Shown: positions 1 through 7,218, numbered from the stretch's first letter. The stretch: 10,283 nucleotides of DNA from Saccharofermentans sp. (GCA_024695565.1 JAILHX010000083.1:1-10283); one strand, 5' to 3'. Program-made: numbers and translations. Notes: generated by a model not told the origin, from the letters alone.

Positions 1-1655
1 CCCAAAGGTGTGGAAGAACCTTCGATAACGTAGACGAAGTCGCCGCTGTTATCCTGGTTGACCGCACTGGCGGGTACGACACACTTGTAATTGTCATTAC
101 CCTTGCCGGCATTGACGGTTATCTCTTCACCCGGCCATGCATCGTTACCGTCAACAACACACTTTACGATCCTCATTCCTCTCGGATCGTCCGGATCGGG
201 CTTCATGGAAGATACTGTGCAGCCGTCAATGAATCCTGAAGTAACTTCAAGTGCCATTCCTATATAGATGCTCTGTGCTGCAGATGCAGTGAACTTGAAT
301 GTTACCGAGCAGACTCTGTTTGTCTCGGGAAGGATGTAAGCGATGACATCCTTGGCATTGAGGGCGTCACCAGCGGATACTGCGATGTTATAAACATATC
401 CGTCTGCGGGAGCCGTGATCGTAGTGATCTTAGCTGCTGCTTCGAGCGCTGCGATCTCTTCTTCTAATTTCTCGATCTCCTTGTTTCTGTCTGCAATAGT
501 ATCAGCATTCTTATCTGCCGTAATGCCTGCATTAGTCTGTGCATCACTTAATGCCTTCTGGGCAGATGTGACCGCATTCTGTGCTGTTGTTACAGCGTTC
601 TGTGCTGATGTCTCGGAAGGAAGTGAAGCCAATGCATCGATCGCTGCCTGGGCATCAGCTATCTTGCCCTTGCACTCTGCGAGTTCTGCAGATGCCTCAT
701 CAAGACGCTGCTGTGCGGATTCGAGCTGTGATTCCAATACAGCCTTCTCATCTTCAAGACCGCGGATCTTGTAAAGGAGCTTGTCCATCTCATAAGTCGG
801 TGAGTTCTTGTCTAAGCCGTCTGCATCAAGATCAGGTACATAAACGGGAGTTGTCTCAACAGGTGTTGTCTCGGCAGGTGTCGTCTCAACGGGTGTTCCG
901 TCAGGTGAAGTCTCAGAAGGAACTTCTTCTACTGCTGCAGGTTCTGTCTCTGAAGGCGTCTCTGTTCCCGGAATGGGCGTAGGAGAAGGAGTAGGAGTAC
1001 CGAGCGCAATATATACATCGATCTGTGACTGGAGAGGTGCAATCTGAGCATCGATCTCATCTATCTGCTTCTTGATGTCTTCAACTGTCTCGGCAGCTGC
1101 ATTAACTGATGCTTCGAGTGAGACCTCCTTAACCGATTCCTCGTCGATTATTGCCTGGTTCTCAGCTTCAACATTGCCTCTGTTGTGAACCGCGTCCAAT
1201 GTGGCCTGAGCATCTGCGAGAGTCGCCTTGGCAGAGTTGATCTGATCGTAATATGTTGTGAAGTCATTGCTGTTATCAGGTGTTCTCGCTTCGTATTCTG
1301 CCGTACGCTGAAGATTTGTAAGCTCTGTTCTCTTCGACTCGAGTTCGGATGACTCTTCGATTGACTTCAACGTAAGGATCGGGTCACCTTTTGCTACGAC
1401 GTCGTAATTCGTTACGAGCACTTCCTCAACGGTCCTGTTATCAAGACCTTTGACTTCCGTCTTATTGTCAACCTCGATCGTGCCCCTCGCACTGTTGGAA
1501 TATGAGAGATTGCCTCTGGAAGCATAAGATCCCATAACCTTCGGTATCGTCAGGTTCATAATTGTATTCGAGAAGAACGTCAGTACTGCAAGTATCGCCA
1601 CAAAAGCAATCATCGCTTTTATAACCTTTGCTCTCCTTATACTTCCCTTAGCCAT
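1..1655 (-). CDS. HlyD/AcrA-type membrane fusion (periplasmic adaptor) protein, partial
   Basis: The reading frame is open from the start at 1655 past the left edge, so 551 residues are visible and the C-terminus is missing. An N-terminal membrane anchor (about residues 12-34, preceded by Lys/Arg) is followed by a first half-lipoyl/barrel segment (about 58-95). Two long Ala/Glu/Gln/Lys-rich coiled-coil arms (about 95-215 and 275-410) come next. The second lipoyl half begins TAPADGYV at 414-421 and leads into a beta-barrel domain. This is the classic layout of adaptors that link an inner-membrane transporter to the outside. Between the arms sits a Pro/Thr/Glu-rich linker (about 219-275), which is unusual. 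The start at 1655 has GGAGG 8 bases upstream; in-frame ATGs at 1661 and 1670 lie too close to or upstream of that site. It follows the permease gene at 1698 by 42 bases on the same strand, so co-transcription is likely. The transporter it serves is unknown: it may partner the sugar permeases or an exporter encoded beyond the edge. Confidence 0.88.
   Translation of the reverse strand, partial: MAKGSIRRAKVIKAMIAFVAILAVLTFFSNTIMNLTIPKVMGSYASRGNLSYSNSARGTIEVDNKTEVKGLDNRTVEEVLVTNYDVVAKGDPILTLKSIEESSELESKRTELTNLQRTAEYEARTPDNSNDFTTYYDQINSAKATLADAQATLDAVHNRGNVEAENQAIIDEESVKEVSLEASVNAAAETVEDIKKQIDEIDAQIAPLQSQIDVYIALGTPTPSPTPIPGTETPSETEPAAVEEVPSETSPDGTPVETTPAETTPVETTPVYVPDLDADGLDKNSPTYEMDKLLYKIRGLEDEKAVLESQLESAQQRLDEASAELAECKGKIADAQAAIDALASLPSETSAQNAVTTAQNAVTSAQKALSDAQTNAGITADKNADTIADRNKEIEKLEEEIAALEAAAKITTITAPADGYVYNIAVSAGDALNAKDVIAYILPETNRVCSVTFKFTASAAQSIYIGMALEVTSGFIDGCTVSSMKPDPDDPRGMRIVKCVVDGNDAWPGEEITVNAGKGNDNYKCVVPASAVNQDNSGDFVYVIEGSSTPL
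850..894 (-). repeat. Three tandem 15-bp repeats in the adaptor gene linker
   Basis: Three consecutive 15-base units (850-864, 865-879, 880-894), near-identical on the plus strand (GTTGTCTCAACAGGT and variants), encode repeated Thr-Pro-Val/Ala-Glu-Thr units. They form part of a Pro/Thr/Glu-rich linker between the two coiled-coil arms of the adaptor. A repeat of whole codons can change length by slippage without breaking the frame. Confidence 0.85.
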
Positions 1656-1697
1656 TTTCATTTCCTCCATTTATCCGTATGCTTTTCGCGTTATTCA

Positions 1698-2753
1698 TTA
1701 CTTAATACCTGATCTCGATATACCTTCGACGAGATATTCCTCACCCCAGAAGAAGATCAGCAGCGGCGGGATCATGTAAACACTCGATGCCGCAAATGCG
1801 ATTCCCAATTCAGGTTCGTTTATCTGTGACAGGAACACCGACAACGGCTGCTTGTCTGCGTCGGTCAAGAGCACGAGCGGCTGCTCGACCATGTTCCAAT
1901 AATCTATAAACAACAATATTGTCAATGCAAATATCGCATTCTTACACAGAGGCAGGGCAATATTGGTAAATATCTGCCATTCGCTCGCGCCGTCGAGCGT
2001 TGCCGCTTCGATATATCCCGACGGGATCTGACGCATATACTTGGTCAGCAGGAATATCGCAAATGTCGAGAAGATACCCGGCAGGATGATAGCCCATATC
2101 GTATTTAAGATACCCATCGCATCCGCGATCATGTAGTTAGGAACGAGTGTTACCTGGAACGGCATGAGCATGAGGATGATGTAAGAGAAGAACAATACCT
2201 CTCTTCTCTTCCTTCTGTATCTTGCGAATGAGTAAGATGCGAGGCAGGCTACGATCATCTGTCCTGCAACTATTGGAAGCGTCAGAACGATCGAATTCCA
2301 ATACTTGAACAGGTACTCGGGGTTCATGAACAACAGCGTCGTGTACTGGTTGATCGTTACCTCTTCAGGGATGAGCTTGAGCACAGGAGTCCTCGACATG
2401 TATGTGGCACCCTGTGAAGCGTGACCTGACATGCTCTGGAATACGACCTGATAGTTCGATACGATCTCCTCTGAAGACATGAAGGAATTAAGGAACGTAA
2501 AGAAGATCGGTACCAATGCGAGTGCTGATATCAGTATGGCAGCGAAAACACCGATTCCCGTAATTATTCCGGTTCCAACCTTGCGTCTGCGGAGATTAGC
2601 CGCAATCCTCTTCTTCTCGCTCGCGAAAAATGCCTCTCTGGCTTCTTCTGTGAGCGATGTTATAAATGTCTCAGGCTTAACTGTCTCGACGTAAACATTA
2701 CGGCGGGCCAGTGTTGCCTGTTTTCTTCTTTCCAAACGTTTGGTCTCGTCCAT
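1698..2753 (-). CDS. Carbohydrate ABC transporter permease, CUT1 MalG/UgpE-like
   Basis: This is a membrane permease subunit of a sugar importer, 351 residues from the start at 2753. After a charged cytoplasmic N-terminus of about 60 residues come six predicted membrane segments. The EAA loop that contacts the ATPase is clear at about residues 246-273 (GYIEAATLDGAS, then ALPL). The family is usually near 280 residues. The excess lies in the N-terminal tail and in an enlarged extracytoplasmic loop after the first helix (about 95-135). The start is set by GGAGG at 2760-2764, 6 bases upstream; an upstream in-frame ATG at 2768 overlaps the previous gene and has no such site. Only one base separates it from the stop of the upstream permease, so the two are probably translationally coupled. 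The transported sugar cannot be told from the permease alone, and no ATPase or binding protein gene is in view. Confidence 0.93.
   Translation of the reverse strand: MDETKRLERRKQATLARRNVYVETVKPETFITSLTEEAREAFFASEKKRIAANLRRRKVGTGIITGIGVFAAILISALALVPIFFTFLNSFMSSEEIVSNYQVVFQSMSGHASQGATYMSRTPVLKLIPEEVTINQYTTLLFMNPEYLFKYWNSIVLTLPIVAGQMIVACLASYSFARYRRKRREVLFFSYIILMLMPFQVTLVPNYMIADAMGILNTIWAIILPGIFSTFAIFLLTKYMRQIPSGYIEAATLDGASEWQIFTNIALPLCKNAIFALTILLFIDYWNMVEQPLVLLTDADKQPLSVFLSQINEPELGIAFAASSVYMIPPLLIFFWGEEYLVEGISRSGIK
2732..2743. promoter_or_regulatory. Perfect 12-bp palindrome resembling a LacI-family operator
   Basis: CCAAACGTTTGG is a perfect palindrome with a central CG, like the core of many LacI-family operators (AAACGTTT). 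It lies inside the coding sequence, about 10 bases into the second permease gene. That position is odd for an operator, so it may be a chance product of the codons. Repressor binding here is inference. Confidence 0.2.
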
Positions 2754-2754
2754 C

Positions 2755-3900
2755 TTATTCCTCCACATCCTTATCGAACTTGGATTCTGCGAAGAACAGA
2801 CCGCCTACGATTATGATCATTACAACGCACATTACTATCGCACCCGCAGACAGCTTGCTGTAATCCAGATGCGTGAACGAGTTGTTCATGAAGTGCTGAA
2901 GCATGTAGAGGTTATCGAACGGATAGTCACCCGTTAAGAGATATACCTCTCTGAATATCTTAAATGAATTGATAAGTGACATGATCCCGACAAAGAAGAT
3001 CGTCGGAGAGAGATAGTGAAGCTTGATCCTGAAGAATCTCTTCACGGGACCTGCACCATCCATGGCAGCAGATTCCAGTATCTCGTGAGGGATGCTGTTG
3101 AGAGCTGCAAGGAACAGCACCATGTTGTATCCCAGGTTCTTCCATAGGAACAGAAGCATGATGACTATCTGTGCATAAGAAGATTTGAGCCAGTCTATCT
3201 TCTCTGCCCCATCGAACAGCTGCTCGGCGATACCGTTGATAACGCCGTTATAGCTGAAGAATACCTGCCAGATAAGTACGACTGAGGCAACCGGCACCAT
3301 CATGGGGTTCAAAAGGAAACTTCTGAATAAACTCTTGCCCGGAAGTCCGGTATTAAGGAGCAGAGCGATGAGAAGTGCCAGGACTACTGCCAGAGGCACT
3401 GAGATAAGAGCGAACGTTAAAGTATTTTTCGAAGCCGACAAAAATGCATCGTTGGTAAGTACTCTCTCATAGTTGCGCAACCCTACAAAATCAGGGTTCG
3501 TAGGAGACTTCGAGAACGATGTCTTGAGAAGCATTATGAGCGGCAGGAAGAAGAACAGCAGAACGCCGACAAAGCTCGGCGTCAGATAGCCTGTAAAGAT
3601 TCCCCAGTCGCGAAGCTTCCTCTTGAAGTGGCTCTTCTTGCGCACCGCAAGCTTCTCACGTCTCTCGGGAGTATCCTCGAATACCGGGATATCCTTGGGA
3701 GTAAGCTTCTGGCCTGCAAGAGGAGTAACATTCTTGGGCTTTGGTCTGTTAATGAGCTTAATGTCCGCCTCTTCCTTAGAGATGGACCTGCGCTCTTTGG
3801 AGACTAAATCATTCTGCGACCTGACTATCAGCGCAGCGTCCTCAGGCTGTGCAGCCTGGGACCCCGGTCTCATGCCGGTGATCTCCCCTTTATCAGTCAT
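2755..3900 (-). CDS. Carbohydrate ABC transporter permease, CUT1 MalF/UgpA-like
   Basis: This is the partner permease of the sugar importer, 381 residues from the start at 3900. About 95 N-terminal residues are hydrophilic and rich in Lys, Arg, Glu and Pro. The first helix follows (about 101-126), with five more predicted. The EAA loop (ESAAMDGAG, about residues 276-284, continuing to LSP) marks the site that docks to the ATPase. Typical members are about 290-310 residues, so the long cytoplasmic tail is atypical. Two starts are possible. The ATG at 3900 has a GGGG-type site 8 bases upstream. The ATG at 3930 adds ten residues but lacks a well-placed site. It is the first gene of the operon read leftwards, with a good promoter about 80 bases upstream. 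The substrate is unknown. Confidence 0.93.
   Translation of the reverse strand: MTDKGEITGMRPGSQAAQPEDAALIVRSQNDLVSKERRSISKEEADIKLINRPKPKNVTPLAGQKLTPKDIPVFEDTPERREKLAVRKKSHFKRKLRDWGIFTGYLTPSFVGVLLFFFLPLIMLLKTSFSKSPTNPDFVGLRNYERVLTNDAFLSASKNTLTFALISVPLAVVLALLIALLLNTGLPGKSLFRSFLLNPMMVPVASVVLIWQVFFSYNGVINGIAEQLFDGAEKIDWLKSSYAQIVIMLLFLWKNLGYNMVLFLAALNSIPHEILESAAMDGAGPVKRFFRIKLHYLSPTIFFVGIMSLINSFKIFREVYLLTGDYPFDNLYMLQHFMNNSFTHLDYSKLSAGAIVMCVVMIIIVGGLFFAESKFDKDVEE
2760..2764 (-). promoter_or_regulatory. Ribosome binding site of the MalG-like permease
   Basis: GGAGG on the minus strand lies inside the last codons of the upstream permease gene and ends 6 bases before the ATG at 2753. It decides that start over the upstream in-frame ATG at 2768 and suggests coupled translation of the two permeases. 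Confidence 0.85.
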
Positions 3901-3963
3901 TTGATTTTCCCCGTTAATCCTATTATCCATACTAAAACTTCAGTGTCCCCACACCTCATGAAA

Positions 3964-3969
3964 ATTATA
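3964..3969 (-). promoter_or_regulatory. Possible second -10 box for the permease operon
   Basis: A perfect TATAAT on the minus strand lies 18 bases downstream of the -10 of the main promoter. No convincing -35 hexamer is found at 16-18 bases, so it may be an alternative start that needs an activator, or it may be chance in AT-rich DNA. Confidence 0.3.
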
Positions 3970-3981
3970 CTATCGTGTTAA

Positions 3982-4009
3982 ATTATATCTAATCTGTTTT
4001 TTGGTGCAA
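3982..4009 (-). promoter_or_regulatory. Sigma-A-type promoter of the sugar permease operon
   Basis: On the minus strand, TTGCAC (4009-4004) and a perfect TATAAT (3987-3982) are separated by 16 bases. The -10 is ideal; the -35 matches the TTGACA consensus at three of six positions, as expected for a regulated promoter. Transcription would begin near 3975, giving a leader of about 75 bases before the start at 3900. Confidence 0.55.
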
Positions 4010-4021
4010 AATGTGGCAAAG

Positions 4022-4041
4022 CGGCATCAAAACGGCATCAA
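4022..4041. repeat. Tandem direct repeat CGGCATCAA with 11-bp period, candidate operator
   Basis: CGGCATCAA occurs at 4022-4030 and again at 4033-4041, a spacing of one DNA helical turn. Looser GGC/GGTGC...AAA copies continue toward 4003. The block lies just upstream of the -35 box of the permease promoter, where activators that bind direct repeats usually sit. A role as operator is inference. Confidence 0.4.
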
Positions 4042-4044
4042 TTC

Positions 4045-4060
4045 AAGGGTTTTCGCCCTT
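4045..4060. promoter_or_regulatory. Short inverted repeat in the divergent intergenic region
   Basis: AAGGG and CCCTT form a 5-bp stem around a 6-base loop, followed by TTTT on the plus strand. It is too weak to call a terminator. It lies between the two divergent promoters and could be a protein site or chance. Confidence 0.2.
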
Positions 4061-4096
4061 TTAAGATGAGTATATCCTTTGTCAGCGCCTAAATAG

Positions 4097-4102
4097 TATA
4101 AT
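4097..4102 (+). promoter_or_regulatory. -10 box for the GT-C-like membrane protein gene
   Basis: A perfect TATAAT lies 37 bases upstream of the ATG at 4140. No good -35 is seen at 16-18 bases: TTGTCA at 4079-4084 is only 12 bases away. Transcription would start near 4109, with a leader of about 30 bases. Confidence 0.35.
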
Positions 4103-4139
4103 TATCAGATAAGATTTAGTAAATATTCGGGTGGCAGGA

Positions 4140-5684
4140 ATGAATCAAAAGGACTCATTGAGTTACAAAACAGGAAGAAAAATTGACGTCAGGAAGCTCT
4201 TCCTGATCTGCGCTCTCATCCTTATCTACTGCCCGTTCCTGTACAACAGCATGATCGGCAATTACGTCGGTGACACGGCAATCCAGACGAGGATTGGTCT
4301 TGACTGCATCAACAATGCCAGATTCATGCCCATTGAGATATACAGCTGGCACGAAGGACTCAACTGGTGGCCTCACGAATTCGGATGGTACTACATACTC
4401 GCCATCGCCTATAAACTGTTCGGCCTTATTGGCATCATCGGTGTTGCCGCAGCCTTCAATTATGCGATAGCCGCAATAGCATTCAGGAAGTACCAGGACA
4501 AAGTCCATCCGCTTATAATAGTCGGTGTTGCAGCCGTTGCAAGGCTCCTGTCCTTTCCTAACTACAACGCAAGGCCCCACCTGTTCTCAGAGCTGGCATT
4601 CCTTCTCGTGATCTATGTAATGCTCAGCAAAAAGAGTATCTGGTTCAAGTCAGCGTTCTTCTGCGGAGCTGCATTCCTCCTGGCGTGGATCCATGGCGGA
4701 ATGATCCCCCTGCTGTTCGTATTATTTCTGGTCTTCATCGTCCTTGAAGTAATATACAGACAATTTAAGAATGCGCTTATTTACTGCGGCGCCGCTGCCG
4801 CAGCATTCATATGCTCGATCATAAATCCCATCGGAATAAAGGTCTGGACCTATGCCCTCTATCAGTCAGAAGGCAAAGACGTCTGGGCTATTAATATGGA
4901 GTGGGCACCGAAAACATTTGAGATCTGGGAAATCGCCGTGGTATTGTTCATCCTCGTTGCATTTGCCGTGGACGGACGAGTTCTGAAGTTTGACAAGGAC
5001 GCGGTAACAAGGCTCTGCATCTTCTGCATGTTCATAGTTATCTCCTGCAAATACTGCCGCTTCATGAACTTTACGGCTCTCTTCGTTCTTGCTTTGTGCA
5101 CCGAAGAAGTCCAAAGCCTCATTAAGTGGATCAACGGCAACGTCTTCCGGATCAAAACCGAGAAGATCAGGTTCAGCAATGCGTCTTACTATATTCTCGC
5201 TTCATTCTGCGTTCTTTTTTTCGCAGCCATATCAGTCTTCTCATTCGTAAAATACATTCCTACAAACACCATGTCTGACGCCAGCGCCATAGCAGCTTAC
5301 GACGAGGGTGTCATCACCTGCGTCAAGGACAGAGGTTATAAAAGGATATATAACTCATTCAATTCCGGAACATGGCTTGCTTTCTACGGTATCCCCGTAC
5401 ACATCGACAACCGTTCGGATCTCTATATGGCAAGCTTCTCGGGCACCGATTACATATCTGGTCAGATGATGATCGAGAATATCGAAGAGATGGATGCTTT
5501 TGTAGCCAAATACGGCTGTGACGCAATAGTACTGGATCTCCTTCCCGGAACCACAGATGACTGGTTCGCCGATGATCTCTATGCGGCAACCGACAGATAT
5601 GAAGTCATATACGACAACACCTGCACTTCAGTCCTTAATCCGGACATCAGTTACAGGTGGATGGTCGTTGAATGTATTGATTGA
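4140..5684 (+). CDS. GT-C-like multipass membrane protein with extracytoplasmic C-terminal domain
   Basis: This is a 514-residue integral membrane protein. A helix at about 17-36 is followed by a loop with an acidic residue (GDTAIQTR, Asp45) and HEGLNWWPHE at 71-80, as in GT-C glycosyltransferases that carry a catalytic Asp in the first outer loop. Further helices span about 82-370. RPHLFSE (145-151), IHGG (184-187), NPIG (229-232) and RFMNF (307-311) stand out. A soluble domain from about 375 holds RIYNSFNSGTWL (402-413) and GIPVHIDNRSDLY (417-429), a pattern I recall from bacterial membrane proteins annotated as hypothetical or glycosyltransferase-like. Glycosyl transfer from a lipid-linked sugar is inference. 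The ATG at 4140 is preferred, with GGTGG a few bases upstream; a GTG at 4131 would add three residues. It is divergent from the permease operon and ends 8 bases from pyk, with no terminator visible. Confidence 0.8.
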   Translation: MNQKDSLSYKTGRKIDVRKLFLICALILIYCPFLYNSMIGNYVGDTAIQTRIGLDCINNARFMPIEIYSWHEGLNWWPHEFGWYYILAIAYKLFGLIGIIGVAAAFNYAIAAIAFRKYQDKVHPLIIVGVAAVARLLSFPNYNARPHLFSELAFLLVIYVMLSKKSIWFKSAFFCGAAFLLAWIHGGMIPLLFVLFLVFIVLEVIYRQFKNALIYCGAAAAAFICSIINPIGIKVWTYALYQSEGKDVWAINMEWAPKTFEIWEIAVVLFILVAFAVDGRVLKFDKDAVTRLCIFCMFIVISCKYCRFMNFTALFVLALCTEEVQSLIKWINGNVFRIKTEKIRFSNASYYILASFCVLFFAAISVFSFVKYIPTNTMSDASAIAAYDEGVITCVKDRGYKRIYNSFNSGTWLAFYGIPVHIDNRSDLYMASFSGTDYISGQMMIENIEEMDAFVAKYGCDAIVLDLLPGTTDDWFADDLYAATDRYEVIYDNTCTSVLNPDISYRWMVVECID

Positions 5685-5692
5685 TCAGAAGA

Positions 5693-7108
5693 TCAGCTGA
5701 CAGTCTCAACCTTGATCGTATTTGTGTTGCCGGCCTTGCCGTTGATAAGGCCGCCTGTCATGACGACGTTGTCACCGTTCTCAAGGCAGAGAACATCCTT
5801 GGCAACGTTAAGTCCGTGATAGAACATAACGTCCGTTGAATTGAACTCCTCGTTAAGGATCGGAATAACACCCCAGCTTAAGTTAAGTCTTCTCCAGATC
5901 CTCTCTGAAGTTGTCATGCCGATGATGTCGATAGGACATCTGAAGCGCGATACCATTCTTGCTGTTACGCCGCTTCTGGAGTGAACGACGATAGCCTTGG
6001 CACCTACGTCGATCGCCATCTGGCATGTAGCATGTGAGATAGCGTCAAGATTGTTGCGGATCTTGAATTCCTGCTTATAGAAACGTTCTTTGTAGTTGAT
6101 GTGATTCTCCGTATATTCAGCTACCTGGGACATGGTCTTAACTGCTTCAACAGGATACTTGCCCGCAGCGGACTCTCCGGAGAGCATTATTGCAGAAGAA
6201 CCGTCATATACAGCATTTGCAACGTCAGAGATCTCAGCTCTTGTAGGTCTCGGATTGTTGATCATGGACTCGAGCATCTCTGTTGCGGTGATAACACGGC
6301 GGCCCAAAAGTCTGCAGCGCTTGATGAGCTGCTTCTGAACGCTGGGCACCTCTACGAACGGGATCTCTACTCCCAGGTCGCCTCTGGCGATCATGATGCC
6401 TGCACAGTATTCGGAGATCTCATCGATGTTATCAACACCTGCACGGTTCTCGATCTTGGCAATTACTTCGATATCTTTACCGCCGTTGGCGTCTAAGAAC
6501 TCGCGCATCTCTATCATGTCTTCCTTACGGGATACAAAAGATGCGGCAACAAAATCGATGTCGTTCCTGATTCCGAACAGGAGGTCCTTCTTATCCTGCT
6601 CACTTAAAAAGTCACCCTGCATTACCTTGTTCGGGAAGTTCATGGACTTCTGGTCAGACAGTGTGCCTCCGACGACCACGCTGCAGATCACATCAGGTCC
6701 GGAGATTTCCTTGACTTCAAGAATGACAAGTCCGTTGTTGATGAGGACCCTGTCACCGGGATTAAGCTGCTCCGGCAGGAGCTTATATGTGACTGAGACG
6801 CGTGTCTCGTCGCCTTCGACTTCGTCAGTCGTAAGTGTGAAAGCAGCGCCGTCAGAAAGTTCGACCTTGTGATCCTTGAATGTCTTGATCCTGTATTCAG
6901 GACCTTTCGTATCAAGCATGATCGCTATCGGAAGATTGAGCTTCGTTCTTACGCTCTTGATGAGATCGATCTTCGCCTGATGCTGTTCGTGTGTTCCGTG
7001 CGAGAAGTTAAGTCTTGCGACGTTCATTCCCGCTTCGCACATCCGGGATAAGGTCTCTTCGTTGTCTGAAGCAGGACCTATAGTACAAATAATCTTGGTT
7101 TTGCGCAT
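5693..7108 (-). CDS. pyk: Pyruvate kinase
   Basis: This glycolytic enzyme converts phosphoenolpyruvate and ADP to pyruvate and ATP in the cytoplasm. The 471-residue protein starts MRKTKIICTIGPAS, the usual family start. Ligand residues are in place: Arg32, Asn34 and Ser36 (RLNFSHG), Asp66-Thr67 (LDTKGPE), Lys218 and Glu220 (AKIEN), Asp244 (ARGDLGVEIP) and Thr276. The signature EMLESM...RPTRAE follows at 277-292. There is no C-terminal PEP-utiliser domain. In the B domain, the common DDG is NNG (124-126), and KSMNFPN (154-160) replaces KGVN.PG; I recall this variant from other Clostridia. The start at 7108 has AAGGAG at 7121-7126, with a long spacing of 12. An in-frame ATG at 7132 adds eight residues but lacks a binding site and would leave a leader of only about 10 bases. 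It is convergent with the GT-C-like gene and divergent from guaA. Confidence 0.96.
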   Translation of the reverse strand: MRKTKIICTIGPASDNEETLSRMCEAGMNVARLNFSHGTHEQHQAKIDLIKSVRTKLNLPIAIMLDTKGPEYRIKTFKDHKVELSDGAAFTLTTDEVEGDETRVSVTYKLLPEQLNPGDRVLINNGLVILEVKEISGPDVICSVVVGGTLSDQKSMNFPNKVMQGDFLSEQDKKDLLFGIRNDIDFVAASFVSRKEDMIEMREFLDANGGKDIEVIAKIENRAGVDNIDEISEYCAGIMIARGDLGVEIPFVEVPSVQKQLIKRCRLLGRRVITATEMLESMINNPRPTRAEISDVANAVYDGSSAIMLSGESAAGKYPVEAVKTMSQVAEYTENHINYKERFYKQEFKIRNNLDAISHATCQMAIDVGAKAIVVHSRSGVTARMVSRFRCPIDIIGMTTSERIWRRLNLSWGVIPILNEEFNSTDVMFYHGLNVAKDVLCLENGDNVVMTGGLINGKAGNTNTIKVETVS

Positions 7109-7120
7109 ATTCTCAAAGAT

Positions 7121-7126
7121 CTCCTT
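7121..7126 (-). promoter_or_regulatory. Ribosome binding site of pyk
   Basis: AAGGAG on the minus strand lies 12 bases before the ATG at 7108 and downstream of the ATG at 7132, so it can only serve the inner start. The spacing is long but within the range seen in Gram-positive bacteria. Confidence 0.55.
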
Positions 7127-7149
7127 GGACATTCAAAAACTTTTGCCTG

Positions 7150-7158
7150 ATTGTATCA
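7150..7158 (-). promoter_or_regulatory. Extended -10 promoter of pyk
   Basis: TGATACAAT on the minus strand is an extended -10 element (TG, one base, TACAAT). No good -35 lies 17 bases upstream; TTGTGC is 22 bases away. Transcription would start near 7143, giving a leader of about 35 bases to the start at 7108. Confidence 0.4.
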
Positions 7159-7179
7159 TTTGTGCCCCTAAACTTCTGC

Positions 7180-7189
7180 ACAATATTGT
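7180..7189. promoter_or_regulatory. Perfect 10-bp palindrome between pyk and guaA
   Basis: ACAATATTGT is self-complementary and lies in the roughly 120-bp divergent region. A partial copy (TCAATATTTT) follows at 7202-7211. It could be a shared operator or simply AT-rich sequence. No convincing promoter for guaA could be drawn in this interval. Confidence 0.2.
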
Positions 7190-7218
7190 AAAATGTTTAA
7201 GTCAATATTTTATACATC

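Noticed and set aside
415..982. Plus-strand open frames opposite the adaptor gene
   Set aside because: They are antisense to a long, well-supported coding frame, are Ser/Ala-rich as expected for a shadow of coiled-coil codons, and lack ribosome sites.
5682..5695. TGATC/GATCA inverted repeat between the convergent GT-C-like gene and pyk
   Set aside because: The stem is only 5 bp with no T-run on either side, so it is not credible as a terminator.
6101..6872. Plus-strand open frames opposite pyk
   Set aside because: Pyruvate kinase motifs run unbroken on the other strand; these frames have no recognisable protein features.
7186..7216. TTGTAA and TATACA as a guaA promoter
   Set aside because: The spacing is 19 bases, and transcription would begin at the end of the ribosome site, leaving no usable leader.
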